The notes beneath the pieces were generated by a model. The model worked only from the letters and a program-made list of their open reading frames with translations, was not told where the DNA came from and ran no database searches. Below, in pieces: positions 4,661-5,791 of a stretch of DNA of 5,791 nucleotides. The position numbers and the translations under genes were made by a program. Within the stretch, counting starts at the first letter, position 1; each line of letters starts with the position of its first letter. This DNA is from Methanobacteriota archaeon (GTDB lineage Archaea > Hydrothermarchaeota > Hydrothermarchaeia > Hydrothermarchaeales > JAADFM01). The DNA is taken from contig JAADFM010000033.1 in assembly GCA_013152845.1 (NCBI GenBank), forward strand, positions 1 through 5,791, given 5' to 3'.

Positions 4661-5378
4661 GCTGAGGGAGTTCAAGGTATTCACCAGGGAGCACTCCAGG
4701 ATGGTCTCCGCGGTCTTCACCCCCATCCTCTGGCTCCTGGTCTTCGGCGGCGGCCTGGGCTCCAGCATCGCCATCCGGGGCATCAGCTACCAGACCTTCA
4801 TCTACCCCGGCATCGTCTGCATGAGCCTGCTCTTCACCTCGGTCTTCTTCGGTGTCTACATCGTCTGGGACAGGAAAATCGACTTCCTGAAGGAGGTCCT
4901 TGTTGCACCGCTGCGCCGCTCCACCATCTTCCTGGGCAAGGTCATCGGTGGCATGACCGACGCCCTCATCCAGACCACGATTATCCTGGCCCTTGGCCCC
5001 TTCTTCGGCATCGGCTATTCCGCCACCGCCCTGGCCGAGGTATACCTGGTCATCCTCCTCCTGGCGGCAGGGCTTGTGAGTCTCGGCCTTCTCATCGGCT
5101 CCCAGATGGAATCCCCCGAGGGTTTCGGCATGGTGGTGAGTTTCGTCGTATACCCCATGTTCTTCCTCTCCGGGGCCCTCTTCCCCATAGACGGCCTGCC
5201 CCCCTGGCTCTCGGCCTTCGTCTACCTGGACCCCCTCACCTACGGCGTGGACGCCATGCGGGGCGCACTGCTCGGCCAGGGCCGGTTCCCCTTCGTCTTC
5301 GACCTTGCCATCCTTGCCGCCTTCGCCCTGGGGATGGCGGGCGCGGGCACCATGGCCTTCAGGAGAATGAAGGTGTGA
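4629..5378 (+). CDS. ABC-2 type exporter permease subunit (DrrB-like)
   Basis: A 249-residue integral membrane protein, the channel partner of the ATPase at 529-1497. Six hydrophobic segments are visible, near residues 26-45, 57-79, 105-128, 136-157, 166-186 and 222-243, the ABC2_membrane layout. Family landmarks are FLKEVLVAPLRRSTIFLGK (86-104), a cytoplasmic loop likely to contact the ATPase, and the ABC-2 signature region FLSGALFPIDGLPPWLS (179-195) followed by LDPLTYGVDAMRG (200-212). The start is ATG 4629, because the left repeat shows this was the native start; ATG 4623 lies in element sequence and would add only MP. Composition and codon use match the ATPase, not the insert. The gene has lost its coupling to the lipoprotein and its ribosome binding site, so expression must now come from within the insert or by read-through. 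Its stop is eight bases from the convergent chemotaxis gene. Confidence 0.93.
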   Translation: MSELSGLAALWLREFKVFTREHSRMVSAVFTPILWLLVFGGGLGSSIAIRGISYQTFIYPGIVCMSLLFTSVFFGVYIVWDRKIDFLKEVLVAPLRRSTIFLGKVIGGMTDALIQTTIILALGPFFGIGYSATALAEVYLVILLLAAGLVSLGLLIGSQMESPEGFGMVVSFVVYPMFFLSGALFPIDGLPPWLSAFVYLDPLTYGVDAMRGALLGQGRFPFVFDLAILAAFALGMAGAGTMAFRRMKV

Positions 5379-5386
5379 GGATTCCC

Positions 5387-5791
5387 TCAGTCCTCTATCT
5401 TGAACCTCTCCACCGCCTCCTGGAGTTTCACCGCCAGGTTGGCCAGCTCCTGCGTGGATGAGTTGAGTTCTTCCATGGAAGCGGACTGCTCCTGGGTTGC
5501 GGCAGAGGCGGCCTCGGTACTGGTGGCCGTCTGGTTGGCAGCCGCTGCAATCTTCTTTATGGCCTCCACCACCTTCTCGGCCATCTCGGCCTGCTCGGTG
5601 GTTGCCTCGGTGATGCCCTGGACGTTCTCGGCCACCACCTTGGCGTCCTTTCCTATCTCCTCCAGGGCCATGAGGGCCTGGTTGACCACCTCGCTGGATT
5701 CCGAGATGCCCCTCGCACTCATCTCCATGGTCTCAACCGCCCTCCTGGTCTCTGCCTGGATATCGCGCACCAGGTCGGATATCTCCTCGGC
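5387..5791 (-). CDS. Methyl-accepting chemotaxis protein, C-terminal part (5' end outside window)
   Basis: The minus-strand frame is open from the right edge, begins AEEISDLVRDIQAETRRAVETM and ends KLQEAVERFKIED with TGA at 5387-5389: 134 visible residues. They form a long heptad-repeat coiled coil rich in Ala, Glu, Gln, Ser and Thr. EEISDLVRDIQ is the segment that follows the hairpin tip of the cytoplasmic signalling domain, and TSTEAASAATQEQSASMEEL is a typical methylation-helix stretch with candidate Glu/Gln sites. The product would signal to CheA through CheW and be adapted by CheR/CheB. The tip, any HAMP and sensor domains and the true start lie outside the window; the GTG at 5770 is only an internal valine codon. 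It converges on the permease with eight bases between stops and shows no functional link to the exporter. Confidence 0.92.
   Translation of the reverse strand, partial: AEEISDLVRDIQAETRRAVETMEMSARGISESSEVVNQALMALEEIGKDAKVVAENVQGITEATTEQAEMAEKVVEAIKKIAAAANQTATSTEAASAATQEQSASMEELNSSTQELANLAVKLQEAVERFKIED

Noticed and set aside
4565..5461. Long plus-strand open frame (298 codons) over the permease gene
   Set aside because: Its product is a His/Arg/Pro/Leu-rich shadow of the permease in another frame and runs into the convergent chemotaxis gene.

Overview
The window looks archaeal. AT-rich, TATA-like boxes stand 25-30 bases before the start codons of genes that have no ribosome binding site. Long-resident genes use GGAGGTGA-type ribosome binding sites, overlapping stop/start codons, and AGG as the favoured arginine codon. 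A moderately GC-rich euryarchaeal or Thermoplasmatota-like host would fit, but I cannot name the lineage from this sequence.

Resident layout, left to right on the plus strand: the 3' end of cysS (cysteinyl-tRNA synthetase), then an ABC-2 type exporter operon. The operon holds a DrrA-like ATPase (529-1497), a predicted lipoprotein with a TIM-barrel glycosidase-like fold (1502-2542), and a DrrB-like permease (4629-5378). The C-terminal end of a methyl-accepting chemotaxis protein lies convergently on the minus strand and runs off the right edge.

The operon is broken between lipoprotein and permease by an insert of about 2.1 kb. A perfect 34-base direct repeat (2537-2570 and 4627-4660) bounds it and contains the first codons of the permease. 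The left copy still has the native ATGA overlap with the lipoprotein stop and a good ribosome binding site, but it reads only 17 codons before stopping. The right copy is joined to the intact permease body. This is the geometry expected of site-specific integration into the 5' end of a protein gene with reconstitution of the target, yet no recombinase is encoded between the repeats.

The insert is a mosaic. Its left half is AT-rich and encodes a secreted, C-terminally membrane-anchored protein of unknown function, followed in the same frame, behind a TGA, by an Ada/thermonuclease-type zinc-binding-like domain. Its right half has intermediate composition and carries a PIN-domain toxin with a small downstream partner, a small minus-strand ORF, and a possible TATA box placed to start a leaderless permease transcript. 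The likely net effect is an exporter operon split into two transcription units, with a toxin-antitoxin pair between its parts.
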